Shown here: in pieces, positions 49,786 through 56,351 of the stretch
How the letters are laid out: every line of letters starts with the position of its first letter
Position numbering within the stretch: position 1 is the first letter of the stretch
Source: Fimenecus sp964557975
Lineage (GTDB): Bacteria > Bacillota > Clostridia > Oscillospirales > Acutalibacteraceae
Assembly: GCA_964557975.1 (NCBI GenBank)
Contig: CAZLCG010000009.1
Coordinates: forward strand, 1-56,351
Reading direction: 5' to 3'
DNA length: 56,351 nucleotides
Position numbers and translations under genes: made by a program
Notes under the pieces: generated by a model
What the model saw: the letters and a program-made list of their open reading frames with translations, nothing else
The model's database searches: none
What the model was told of the DNA's origin: nothing

Positions 49786-50283
49786 TTATATAAATTTAAT
49801 TTCCTTGCGCTTTGTTATAAGGCAGACCGCATGCGCGGCGATCCCCTGCTCGGCTCCCGTAAAACCCAAGCCCTCCTCGGTGGTTGCCTTAACGCTGACA
49901 TACTCCTTTGAAATTTCGCATGTCTTTGCGATATTTGCCCTCATTTCGTCAATATATGGGGCTAATTTGGGATTTTGAGCCAAAACCGTACAATCTATAT
50001 TCTCAACGGAAAAACCGTTTCTTTTAAGCGTTTTAACGACCTGTGAGAGAAGATTCCGGCTGTCGGCATCCTTATATTTTTCGTCGCTGTCGGGAAAAAG
50101 CTTGCCGATGTCGCCCAGAGCCGCCGCTCCCAAAAGAGCGTCGCTGACTGCGTGAAGCAAAACATCGGCGTCCGAATGACCCAACAGCCCAACGCCGCCG
50201 TTTTCAATTTCAACTCCGCCCAATATGAGCCTTCTGCCCTGCTGAAGCTTGTGGACGTCATAACCGTGACCTATTCTGAACAT
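49786..50283 (-). CDS. ispF: 2-C-methyl-D-erythritol 2,4-cyclodiphosphate synthase
   Basis: A 165-residue enzyme of the MEP isoprenoid pathway. Zinc-binding residues D8 and H10 are in RIGHGYDVHKL and H42 in LLGHSDADVLLHAVSDALLGA. The cytidine site is in SVKATTEEGLGFTG. It forms a trimer in the cytoplasm. The start overlaps the ispD stop by 13 bases, and the product of IspD is processed further before IspF acts. The last eleven codons are duplicated 6.4 kb away, next to the regulator gene. Confidence 0.95.
   Translation of the reverse strand: MFRIGHGYDVHKLQQGRRLILGGVEIENGGVGLLGHSDADVLLHAVSDALLGAAALGDIGKLFPDSDEKYKDADSRNLLSQVVKTLKRNGFSVENIDCTVLAQNPKLAPYIDEMRANIAKTCEISKEYVSVKATTEEGLGFTGAEQGIAAHAVCLITKRKEIKFI
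49790..49823 (-). repeat. Right 34-bp direct repeat: 3' end of intact ispF
   Basis: Last codons of ispF plus part of the stop. It matches 43395-43428 at 32 of 34 bases and marks the right border of the intervening carbohydrate module. Confidence 0.8.
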
Positions 50284-51017
50284 TCCTTTTCCCTCCCGTA
50301 CAAAATCGCTTCCGCAATCATAATATCATCGGGTGTCGTGATTTTAATATTTTCGTAACTGCCCTCAACCATTGTTACCTTACCGCCGTATTCCTCAATC
50401 AGACGGCAGTCGTCGGTAAATTGCTCGGAATTGATAATATTATCAACCGCCGCAAGATAGAGCCTGCGCTCGAACACCTGAGGGGTTTGAACCGCCCAGA
50501 GCGCGCTTCTGTCGGGAGTTGAAGCAATCGTATTGTTTTCGGGTTCGACAACCTTTATTGTGTCCTTGACCCTCACACCCGTTGCCGCCGCCTTTGTTTT
50601 AAAAGCCGTTTTTACCGTTTCCGATATAATTTTTTCGGTAACAAGCGGTCTTGCACCGTCGTGAATTGCAAAATATTCGCAGAACGGCGAACATCTGCCT
50701 ATAGCCGAAAATACGCTCTGCTCCCGTGTTTTGCCGCCCTTTACTATGTCGGTGACCTTAAGCACCTCATATTCCCTTATCATTGCGAACATTTTGGGAA
50801 TATCCTCTTCCCTTGCGGCAACGATTATCTCGTTTATGTACGGACATTCGGAAAACGCGCGCAGGGTTCTGATAAGCACAGGGACGCCGTCAATAAGCAA
50901 AAACTGCTTGTTGACGCCGCCCATTCTTGTTGAATTGCCCGCCGCTACAACTATCGCCGTGACAAACGGCTGAGAGCCTGCGCTCGGCCGTTCTTTATTC
51001 TGTTTTAAAAAACTCAT
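50271..51017 (-). CDS. ispD: 2-C-methyl-D-erythritol 4-phosphate cytidylyltransferase
   Basis: A 248-residue nucleotidyltransferase that couples CTP to MEP. AIVVAAGNSTRMGGVNKQFLLIDG is the CTP-binding loop, IHDGARPLV the metal site, ATPDRSALWAVQTPQVF-type residues (TPDRSALWAVQTPQ) the substrate loop, and TDDCRLIEEYGGKVTMVEGS the end block. A longer upstream frame exists, but ATG 51017 with GGGGTGAT before it is preferred. The first 20 residues form a polar extension before the catalytic fold. It is cotranscribed with ispF. Confidence 0.94.
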   Translation of the reverse strand: MSFLKQNKERPSAGSQPFVTAIVVAAGNSTRMGGVNKQFLLIDGVPVLIRTLRAFSECPYINEIIVAAREEDIPKMFAMIREYEVLKVTDIVKGGKTREQSVFSAIGRCSPFCEYFAIHDGARPLVTEKIISETVKTAFKTKAAATGVRVKDTIKVVEPENNTIASTPDRSALWAVQTPQVFERRLYLAAVDNIINSEQFTDDCRLIEEYGGKVTMVEGSYENIKITTPDDIMIAEAILYGREKECSE

Positions 51018-51061
51018 TGTATCACCCCAAATAAATAATACGGGCAAAAACCAAATGATAT

Positions 51062-52333
51062 TTATTCTATACTGATTTTTTCTATCGTAGCAAGCTTTAT
51101 GCAAAGGCACAGTACATCCGCCGCTTTTTTAAGGTCCTGAACAGACGGATATGTAGGCGCGATTCTGATATTTTTATCCTCTTTATCAACGCCGTAGGGA
51201 TAGGTTGCTCCTACGCTTGTAAGCACCACGCCGAGGCTCTTGCAAAGCTCGCCCACCCTTTTGGCGCTGCAGGCGGTTGTGTCAAGGCTTATAAAGTAAC
51301 CGCCGTTGGGTCTTGTCCACTCGGCTAAGCCCTCGGGAGCCAATTCCCTTTCAAACGCGCTTAAAACTATATCGAACTTAGGCGCGATTATTGCGGCGTG
51401 CTTTTTCATATGAGCCTTAACGCCTTCAAGGTTCTTAAAATATTTAACGTGCCGCAGCTGGTTCATTTTGTCGTAGCTTATAGTCTGCATTTTAAGGCGG
51501 TCTTTAATCATCTTGATGTTGTTGTCCGACGCGGCGATACACGCAACGCCTGCACCGGGGAAACTGATTTTTGATGTTGACGTAAACTCAACAAAGTAAT
51601 CCTCAGTGCCGTATTCTTTGCAGGCGTCAAATATATTGAGAAGCTTATCGGGCGTTGAATTTATATCGTGAACGATATACGCGTTATCCCAAATCACTCT
51701 GAAATCCTTTGCGGCGGGCTTTAACGAAGCCAAAGCCCGTACCTTTTCGTTGGAATAGGTAATGCCTGACGGATTTGAGTATTTAGGCACGCAGAACATA
51801 CCCTTAACGCTTCTGTCCTTAACAAGCTCGGCAATCTTTTCAACATCGGGGCCGTCGGAAAGCATAGGCACGTTAATCATTTTAATGCCGAAATATTCGC
51901 AGATTGTAAAATGCCTGTCGTAGCCCGGCACGTTGCAGATGAATTTAATTTCGCCCTGCTCGCCCCAAGGCTTTTCGCCCGCGCCCTTTGTCATACACTG
52001 CCATATATAGTCAAACATAAGGTTAAGGCTTGACGCGCCGCCGATTATAACATTTTCAGAGTTAACGCCGAGTATTTCGGCAAAAAGCTGCCTGCACTCG
52101 GGGATGCCTTCCATAAGTCCGTAATTCCTGCAGTCAAAACCGTTTTCGGTCTTGCAGTCGCAAACGCCGATTATTTCCTTTAACATATCCATAGACAAAT
52201 CAAGCTGATCGGAGCCGGGCTTGCCCCTTGACATATCAAGCTTTAAATTCTGAGCCTTGATATCATCATAATGCGCTTTTAACTTTTTCCACTCATTTGC
52301 AAGTTCTTCTCTGCTTTTATCGGAATAATGCAT
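51062..52333 (-). CDS. PLP-dependent aminotransferase, aspartate-aminotransferase-like (class I/II fold)
   Basis: A 423-residue cytoplasmic enzyme. KLDMSRGKPGSDQLDLS is the N-terminal signature of the Asp_aminotransf (PF12897) group. The PLP lysine is in STSKISFPGAGV, and FCVPKYSNPSGITYS gives the conserved NPxG part. VIWDNAYIVHD has the aspartate that pairs with the pyridine nitrogen, and TRPNGGYFISLDT the conserved C-terminal block. The length fits this group. It carries its own promoter, and ispD follows 44 bp after its stop. The amino-donor specificity cannot be told with certainty; aspartate or another amino acid is likely. Confidence 0.88.
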   Translation of the reverse strand: MHYSDKSREELANEWKKLKAHYDDIKAQNLKLDMSRGKPGSDQLDLSMDMLKEIIGVCDCKTENGFDCRNYGLMEGIPECRQLFAEILGVNSENVIIGGASSLNLMFDYIWQCMTKGAGEKPWGEQGEIKFICNVPGYDRHFTICEYFGIKMINVPMLSDGPDVEKIAELVKDRSVKGMFCVPKYSNPSGITYSNEKVRALASLKPAAKDFRVIWDNAYIVHDINSTPDKLLNIFDACKEYGTEDYFVEFTSTSKISFPGAGVACIAASDNNIKMIKDRLKMQTISYDKMNQLRHVKYFKNLEGVKAHMKKHAAIIAPKFDIVLSAFERELAPEGLAEWTRPNGGYFISLDTTACSAKRVGELCKSLGVVLTSVGATYPYGVDKEDKNIRIAPTYPSVQDLKKAADVLCLCIKLATIEKISIE

Positions 52334-52377
52334 TTATTAAGCCTCCGAGGATTATTTTTCTTTTTATTCAAATATAA

Positions 52378-52406
52378 ATTTTAGTATATTTCAAGGAATT
52401 TTGCAA
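52378..52406 (-). promoter_or_regulatory. Promoter of the aminotransferase gene
   Basis: Minus strand: TTGCAA (52401-52406), a 17-bp spacer and TAAAAT (52378-52383), about 45 bases before the start codon. Confidence 0.6.
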
Positions 52407-52491
52407 TAAATGATTTTAATTCCTGCAAAAATTCTATGAAAATAACAAGCCCGTCAATAACCGCGGCGTCTTTTCGTACATTTTACATAAA

Positions 52492-54015
52492 TTATTTGAC
52501 GGAGGCTTTGCCATCGGCTTCATTTTTCAGTTTAGCCTTTGCGCGGTTAATCTCAAGTTCCTTTTGAATACGCTCCTTTTTAGCTCCCGTATAGTCGTTA
52601 AAAATCATCGGGAAAATTGTAAGCAAAAAGCCTGCCGCAGGTATTATTGTAACAAGCGCCAAGAGAACCTTCTGCGTTTCAACAGACTGCTCAAAGAAAA
52701 TCTGCCTTCCCGCTGTGTCAACAAGGGATTTATCTACCGCCTTAAAGTCGGTAACGCCCAAAAGCCGACCGAATACAAAGGTTGCAACAGCGGCGTTTAC
52801 CTTTGAAAGGAATGTCTGGAACGAGAAGCAAACACCCTCGTGCCTTTCTCCCGTTTTCCACTCGAGATAGTCGACCGAGTCGGCAATAAGCACATAGGTT
52901 ATAACATTGAAAATTCCCAAAGGCAGGCCCATAAAGAAAAGGAATACCCAAAGAATGTAAATGTTAACGGCGGTAACGTCGCGGGAGAGAATTATATAAC
53001 ATCCGACATGAACCAAAAGCCCGAATATCGCGGAGCCGATATAGATCTGCTTAAGGCTGAATTTTTTGCGAAGCAGAGGGAATATGACCATCGCGGGCAC
53101 CATACCCGCGCCGATGGCAACGGTAAGCGTCGTTACGACAGTGCCTCTGGGGATTGAAAAGCTGTAAGCCGCCGCCGCGTCAACCGCAGGAAGCAGAGAA
53201 CCGTCCGCGGTAAAAATCCTGCTGAAATCCGTGTAATTCTGTATTATCAGGTAATTGCCGATATAGTCGGCGCACTGATTTGCCGTAACCATTGTCGAGC
53301 CTAAAACCGAAGCGAGAATCACGATTACAAGCAGCTTGTTTTTTCTGAAAACCGAAATTGTTTCGCCGAATGACGGCGTGCGGTCGGCTTTCGGGACTCT
53401 CTCCTTTGAAACAAAGAAAATGATGCTTGAAAGCAGACAGCCGAGCAAGGCAAAAATAACCGCGCCCGTTAAAAAGCCTTTTTGATAGCCGAGATTGCTC
53501 TGATATAAAATCGGTATCAAAAGCGCGGGCAGTATTCCGCCGAAGGTTGAACCGAGCCTTGCGGCAGAAATAAACGAGGTTCTCTCGCTTTCAAGCGGAG
53601 TAATAACCGAAGAAAGCCCCCAGAACGGCACGTCCTGAACGGTAAATGCAACGCCCCATAAAATATAGGTTATAAACGCCCACGCGAACGCGGCTGTTGA
53701 GCCGTCCTCAAACGGAGCCGAGAAAAGCAAAACCGTGCATACGGCAATAGGTACGGGAGAAAACAAAAGATAAGGTCTCATCTTACCCCATTTGGTTCTT
53801 GTCCTGTCAACAATCATACCCATTACAGGGTCGTTTAGGGCGTCAAAAATTCTGCCGACAAGGATTATTAAAGTTCCCTGCCGCAGGGTAAGCCCCGCGC
53901 CGTTTTGGAAGAACACAAGGGTAAACATTGTCATAAGCGTATATATTCCGCTTCTGCCGAACGCGCCCAAGGTAAAAGCAACGCGTTCTTTGGCGGTCAG
54001 GTATTTCTCTTTCAT
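52492..54015 (-). CDS. GPH-family (MFS) glycoside:cation symporter, second copy
   Basis: A 507-residue transporter with about twelve helices. The GPH signature is clear: LTAKERVAFTLGAFGRSG, GRIFDALNDPVMGMIVDRTRTKWGKMRPYLL, and later VTYVLIADSVDYLEWKTGERHEGVCFSFQTF. A large polar insert lies near 270-300. The tail is charged. ATG 54015 with AGGAGG eight bases upstream replaces a TTG six bases earlier. It ends the TauE-sulfatase-GPH unit, so it probably imports a sulfated sugar or glycan fragment (inference). It is distant in sequence from the symporter at 44.8 kb. Confidence 0.9.
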   Translation of the reverse strand: MKEKYLTAKERVAFTLGAFGRSGIYTLMTMFTLVFFQNGAGLTLRQGTLIILVGRIFDALNDPVMGMIVDRTRTKWGKMRPYLLFSPVPIAVCTVLLFSAPFEDGSTAAFAWAFITYILWGVAFTVQDVPFWGLSSVITPLESERTSFISAARLGSTFGGILPALLIPILYQSNLGYQKGFLTGAVIFALLGCLLSSIIFFVSKERVPKADRTPSFGETISVFRKNKLLVIVILASVLGSTMVTANQCADYIGNYLIIQNYTDFSRIFTADGSLLPAVDAAAAYSFSIPRGTVVTTLTVAIGAGMVPAMVIFPLLRKKFSLKQIYIGSAIFGLLVHVGCYIILSRDVTAVNIYILWVFLFFMGLPLGIFNVITYVLIADSVDYLEWKTGERHEGVCFSFQTFLSKVNAAVATFVFGRLLGVTDFKAVDKSLVDTAGRQIFFEQSVETQKVLLALVTIIPAAGFLLTIFPMIFNDYTGAKKERIQKELEINRAKAKLKNEADGKASVK

Positions 54016-54027
54016 TTTCAATTCCTC

Positions 54028-55350
54028 CTACTTTTTTCTTGACATTAAAGCGGATAATATTACGGGTTCCCTTTCACCCGCGTTTACCATTTCACGCACA
54101 AGCAGTTCACGAAGCTCAGATCGAACGTTTTTATACTCGGGATTTTTTATGAGGTTGTATTTTTCAATCGGATCTTTTTTCAGGTCGTATAAATAATCCT
54201 CAAAATACAAGCCTGAGCTGTGTATCGCATACCCCGTGGGAGTTAACGCGCGAACGGCGTATTTATAATCCTTGGTTCTTATCGCTCTGCCGCATTGGCT
54301 CTCTGAAATCTGTATGAAAACACAGTCGCGCTCCTCGCCTGTTTCAAGCTCTTGCAGAAGCGATTTTCCCATATAGCTCTCGGGTATTTTTATCCCTGCC
54401 ATATCAAGCATTGTAGGCGGCAAATCAATAAGACTTACAAGCCTGCCGTCGGTTTTTCCTCCTTTAAAAGCTCCGCCCGAAATTACAAGCGGAGTGTGCG
54501 AGGCGCTGTCGTGACAGGTGCGCTTGTACTCAAGATTTCTCGTTTTAAAGTGCGAGCCATGGTCGCTTGTAAAAATAATTATTGTGTTGTCGTATATACC
54601 TTTTTCTTTTAATTTGCCGACAAGCCTGCCGAGATTTTCGTCAATGCGGTTGATTGCCGCTATATAATCGGGATACATCTCCTTATAATCGCCGTTTAAG
54701 AACGTCAAATCATCCGGCAAAGGATAATCTTTAAACTCGGAAACGGTTTCCCTCGGTCCTTCATAACGGTGGCGGTCATTCTGATGATGAGGCTCTATAT
54801 GCGAAACGAAAAGAAAGAACGGCTTATCAGAGGTTTTTTTGTCAATATACTCCAGAGCAAAATCGTTAATGCAATCCGCACGGTAGCCCTTGAATTGGAT
54901 TTTATTGCCGTCGCCGTCAAACACATACCCGTCATAGCCGTGTGAGGTGAACTCAAGGACGTCCGCCGCGCGCCAATAGTCTTTATACCCGCCCTGTCTG
55001 TCTTTAGGCACGGCGGTTTTCTCACAGTGGACGCCTATATTCGGAAGTCTGTCGGACGCTAAATGCCATTTGCCGACATAAGCGGTTTCATAGCCCGCAT
55101 CGTTAAAATATTCGGCAAGGGGTTTAATTGTTTTAGGCAAAGCGACGCCGTTCCAGCAGCATTTGCTCTGCGTGGCATAAACACCCGTTTGCAGGCAGGC
55201 GCGGGCAGGACCGCAAACAGGCTGGCAGGTGTATGAATTTTCAAATTTGATTCCCTCGCCCGCAAGCTTCATTAAATTCGGCATCACGGTTTCGTTAACC
55301 GTATCCCACCGCTGCTGGTCGGTAAAATAAAAAATAATATTAGGTCTCAT
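54028..55350 (-). CDS. Sulfatase (type I, formylglycine-dependent)
   Basis: A 440-residue sulfatase. The N-terminal metal site is NIIFYFTDQQRWDT. C46-G-P-A-R50 (VCGPARACLQTG) is the CxPxR motif whose cysteine must be turned into formylglycine. AYVGKWHL, IFTSDHGSHF and HDSASHTPLVI give the remaining active-site residues. No signal peptide, so the enzyme works in the cytoplasm after import. In an anaerobe the cysteine would be matured by a radical-SAM enzyme (anSME), which is not in this window. The TauE gene lies 18 bases upstream and the GPH symporter 12 bases downstream of its coding ends. The specific substrate is unknown. Confidence 0.92.
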   Translation of the reverse strand: MRPNIIFYFTDQQRWDTVNETVMPNLMKLAGEGIKFENSYTCQPVCGPARACLQTGVYATQSKCCWNGVALPKTIKPLAEYFNDAGYETAYVGKWHLASDRLPNIGVHCEKTAVPKDRQGGYKDYWRAADVLEFTSHGYDGYVFDGDGNKIQFKGYRADCINDFALEYIDKKTSDKPFFLFVSHIEPHHQNDRHRYEGPRETVSEFKDYPLPDDLTFLNGDYKEMYPDYIAAINRIDENLGRLVGKLKEKGIYDNTIIIFTSDHGSHFKTRNLEYKRTCHDSASHTPLVISGGAFKGGKTDGRLVSLIDLPPTMLDMAGIKIPESYMGKSLLQELETGEERDCVFIQISESQCGRAIRTKDYKYAVRALTPTGYAIHSSGLYFEDYLYDLKKDPIEKYNLIKNPEYKNVRSELRELLVREMVNAGEREPVILSALMSRKK

Positions 55351-55368
55351 CCGATTTCCCTTCTTAAT

Positions 55369-56148
55369 TTATATAAACGCCTTAACAGCATTGTATAACG
55401 CAAGCAGACTTACTGCGGAAACCGCCGCCGTAAAAACGGTTTTAACGGTTTTCTCATTACATTTTCTGTTGAGCCTTGCCCCGACAAGCCCGCCCATAAC
55501 GGCGCAGGGTATTATAACCAAAAGATATTTTAACTCGAAGCCCTCAAAGCCCGTGCTTATATACATTACGGTAAGATTTGACAGCTGTGAAAACAAAATA
55601 ACGGCAACCGAATAGACAGCGGAATCTCTCATCGAAAAAGAAAAAAGCAAGGTAATCACCGCGACGTTTACAGGTCCGCCGCCGATGCCGAGAAACGCTG
55701 CGGCAAGCCCTAACAAAAGCCCCGAAAAGACTGTTGCGAACGGATTTTTTATATGATATTTTTTTATATTCAAATTGACGCTTAAAATAACAAGAACCAA
55801 AAGCGCGCAAAGTAAAAGGGATTGAACGCCTTTAACGAACGCAGGCTCTGAGGCGTTTTTTAAAGCAAATGAGAAAAGCCTGTTGCCCGCGATACCGCCG
55901 AAAACCGAGCCGAGCGCGAAAAGCAAAACAATTTTCGGATTTATCGGAGTTTTGTTTTTTATATGCTTTGCGGTCGACGCCAAAGACATAGCGAACACCG
56001 CGCAGGACGAGAAAAATGAAATCTGCTGTAAATCATGAAACGAAAGAGCGTCAAGCACAGGCTTTATAATAACTCCGCCGCCGAGACCCACAAGCGCCCC
56101 GAGCAGAGTAGATATAAAAATTACAACTGCGTAAACCGTAAAAATCAC
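55369..56148 (-). CDS. TauE/SafE-family sulfite/sulfonate exporter
   Basis: A 259-residue membrane protein with about eight helices and two internal repeats, each with the glycine-rich motif (LGALVGLGGGVIIKPVL near the start, GLAAAFLGIGGGPVNVAVI in the middle). This is the normal single-chain form, in contrast to the split pair at 32.0-32.7 kb. It starts at GTG 56148 after AAGGGTG. Placed before a cytoplasmic sulfatase, it is well suited to export the sulfate or sulfite released (inference). Confidence 0.88.
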   Translation of the reverse strand: MIFTVYAVVIFISTLLGALVGLGGGVIIKPVLDALSFHDLQQISFFSSCAVFAMSLASTAKHIKNKTPINPKIVLLFALGSVFGGIAGNRLFSFALKNASEPAFVKGVQSLLLCALLVLVILSVNLNIKKYHIKNPFATVFSGLLLGLAAAFLGIGGGPVNVAVITLLFSFSMRDSAVYSVAVILFSQLSNLTVMYISTGFEGFELKYLLVIIPCAVMGGLVGARLNRKCNEKTVKTVFTAAVSAVSLLALYNAVKAFI

Positions 56149-56183
56149 TTAAAACACCCTTTTAAAGCGGAGTTTGCGAAATA

Positions 56184-56217
56184 TTGCAGCCTGCGGCGAA
56201 AGCGCCGACCGAGCCGA
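56184..56217. repeat. Dispersed GC-rich repeat, copy 3
   Basis: Contains GCGGCGAAAGCGCCGACCGAGCC, related to copy 1 at 462-494 with scattered changes. It lies in the leader of the TauE operon. Confidence 0.4.
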
Positions 56218-56244
56218 CACGCAAAACCTCTTCGCTTAGGTTAT

Positions 56245-56273
56245 ATTGTAACATATCCTTATAAATTTTACAA
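56245..56273 (-). promoter_or_regulatory. Promoter of the TauE-sulfatase-GPH operon
   Basis: Minus strand: TTGTAA (56268-56273), a 17-bp spacer and TACAAT (56245-56250), giving a leader of about 90 bases that includes the dispersed repeat. The rest of the sequence to the edge shows no gene. Confidence 0.5.
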
Positions 56274-56351
56274 TCAATATAAAGCATAATAAAAAATCGT
56301 AAATTCTCAAAGTAAATGCAACAGTACGAAAAGATGGCAATTACCATGAGA

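Overview
The window comes from a spore-forming, anaerobic, low-to-moderate GC Gram-positive bacterium, most likely a gut clostridium of the Oscillospiraceae/Ruminococcaceae type (inference). The evidence is: rpsT-gpr-spoIIP in the order typical of spore-forming Firmicutes; spoVAE; an oxygen-sensitive class III ribonucleotide reductase (nrdD/nrdG); a sodium-pumping biotin decarboxylase; energy-coupling-factor (ECF) vitamin transporters; and sigma-A promoters with strong AGGAGG ribosome sites. No CRISPR array, rRNA, transposase or integrase was seen.

Layout. 1-9.4 kb is an accessory-looking block after a tRNA-Tyr: a DUF305 protein, a TetR regulator with a perfect palindromic operator, a pair of exporter-fold ABC half-transporters, a 33-residue leader ORF, and a MacB-type ATPase/permease pair. 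The two transporter units share a GTTAGC-N4-GCTAAC operator. 9.5-16.1 kb holds a HAD phosphatase, a three-domain acyl-activating enzyme/ACP/acyltransferase, a surface protein, coaX, and an ECF S component behind a highly structured leader. 16.2-22.4 kb, on the minus strand, holds prmA-nrdG and then nrdD-trxB under NrdR control, plus a DUF2804 gene upstream. 22.4-26.9 kb holds yhaM, a sporulation/germination group (spoIIP, gpr, spoVAE), rpsT and a small cysteine-rich membrane protein. 27-35.5 kb holds an aldo-keto reductase, a complete ECF transporter (T-A-S), a split TauE/SafE pair and an Old-Yellow-Enzyme-type reductase. 35.6-39 kb is the decarboxylase operon. 39-43 kb holds an ABC system with an unusual permease fusion and a frameshifted pseudogene.

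43.4-49.8 kb is the most interesting part: a regulated carbohydrate module (GntR/LacI regulator, GPH transporter, metallophosphoesterase, six-hairpin glycosidase). It is bounded by two 34-bp direct repeats that are both copies of the last codons of ispF, as if a cassette had been inserted at the 3' end of ispF. Beyond it lie ispF-ispD, an aminotransferase, and a second carbohydrate module (TauE exporter, sulfatase, GPH transporter) that runs to the right edge.

How it fits together. Two separate modules import glycosides with cation symporters and process them in the cytoplasm, one with a phosphoesterase plus glycosidase and the other with a sulfatase plus a sulfoanion exporter. The decarboxylase converts the free energy of decarboxylation into a sodium gradient, which could drive GPH symporters. 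NrdD carries its own thioredoxin-fold domain and is followed directly by trxB, a compact NADPH-to-RNR electron route.
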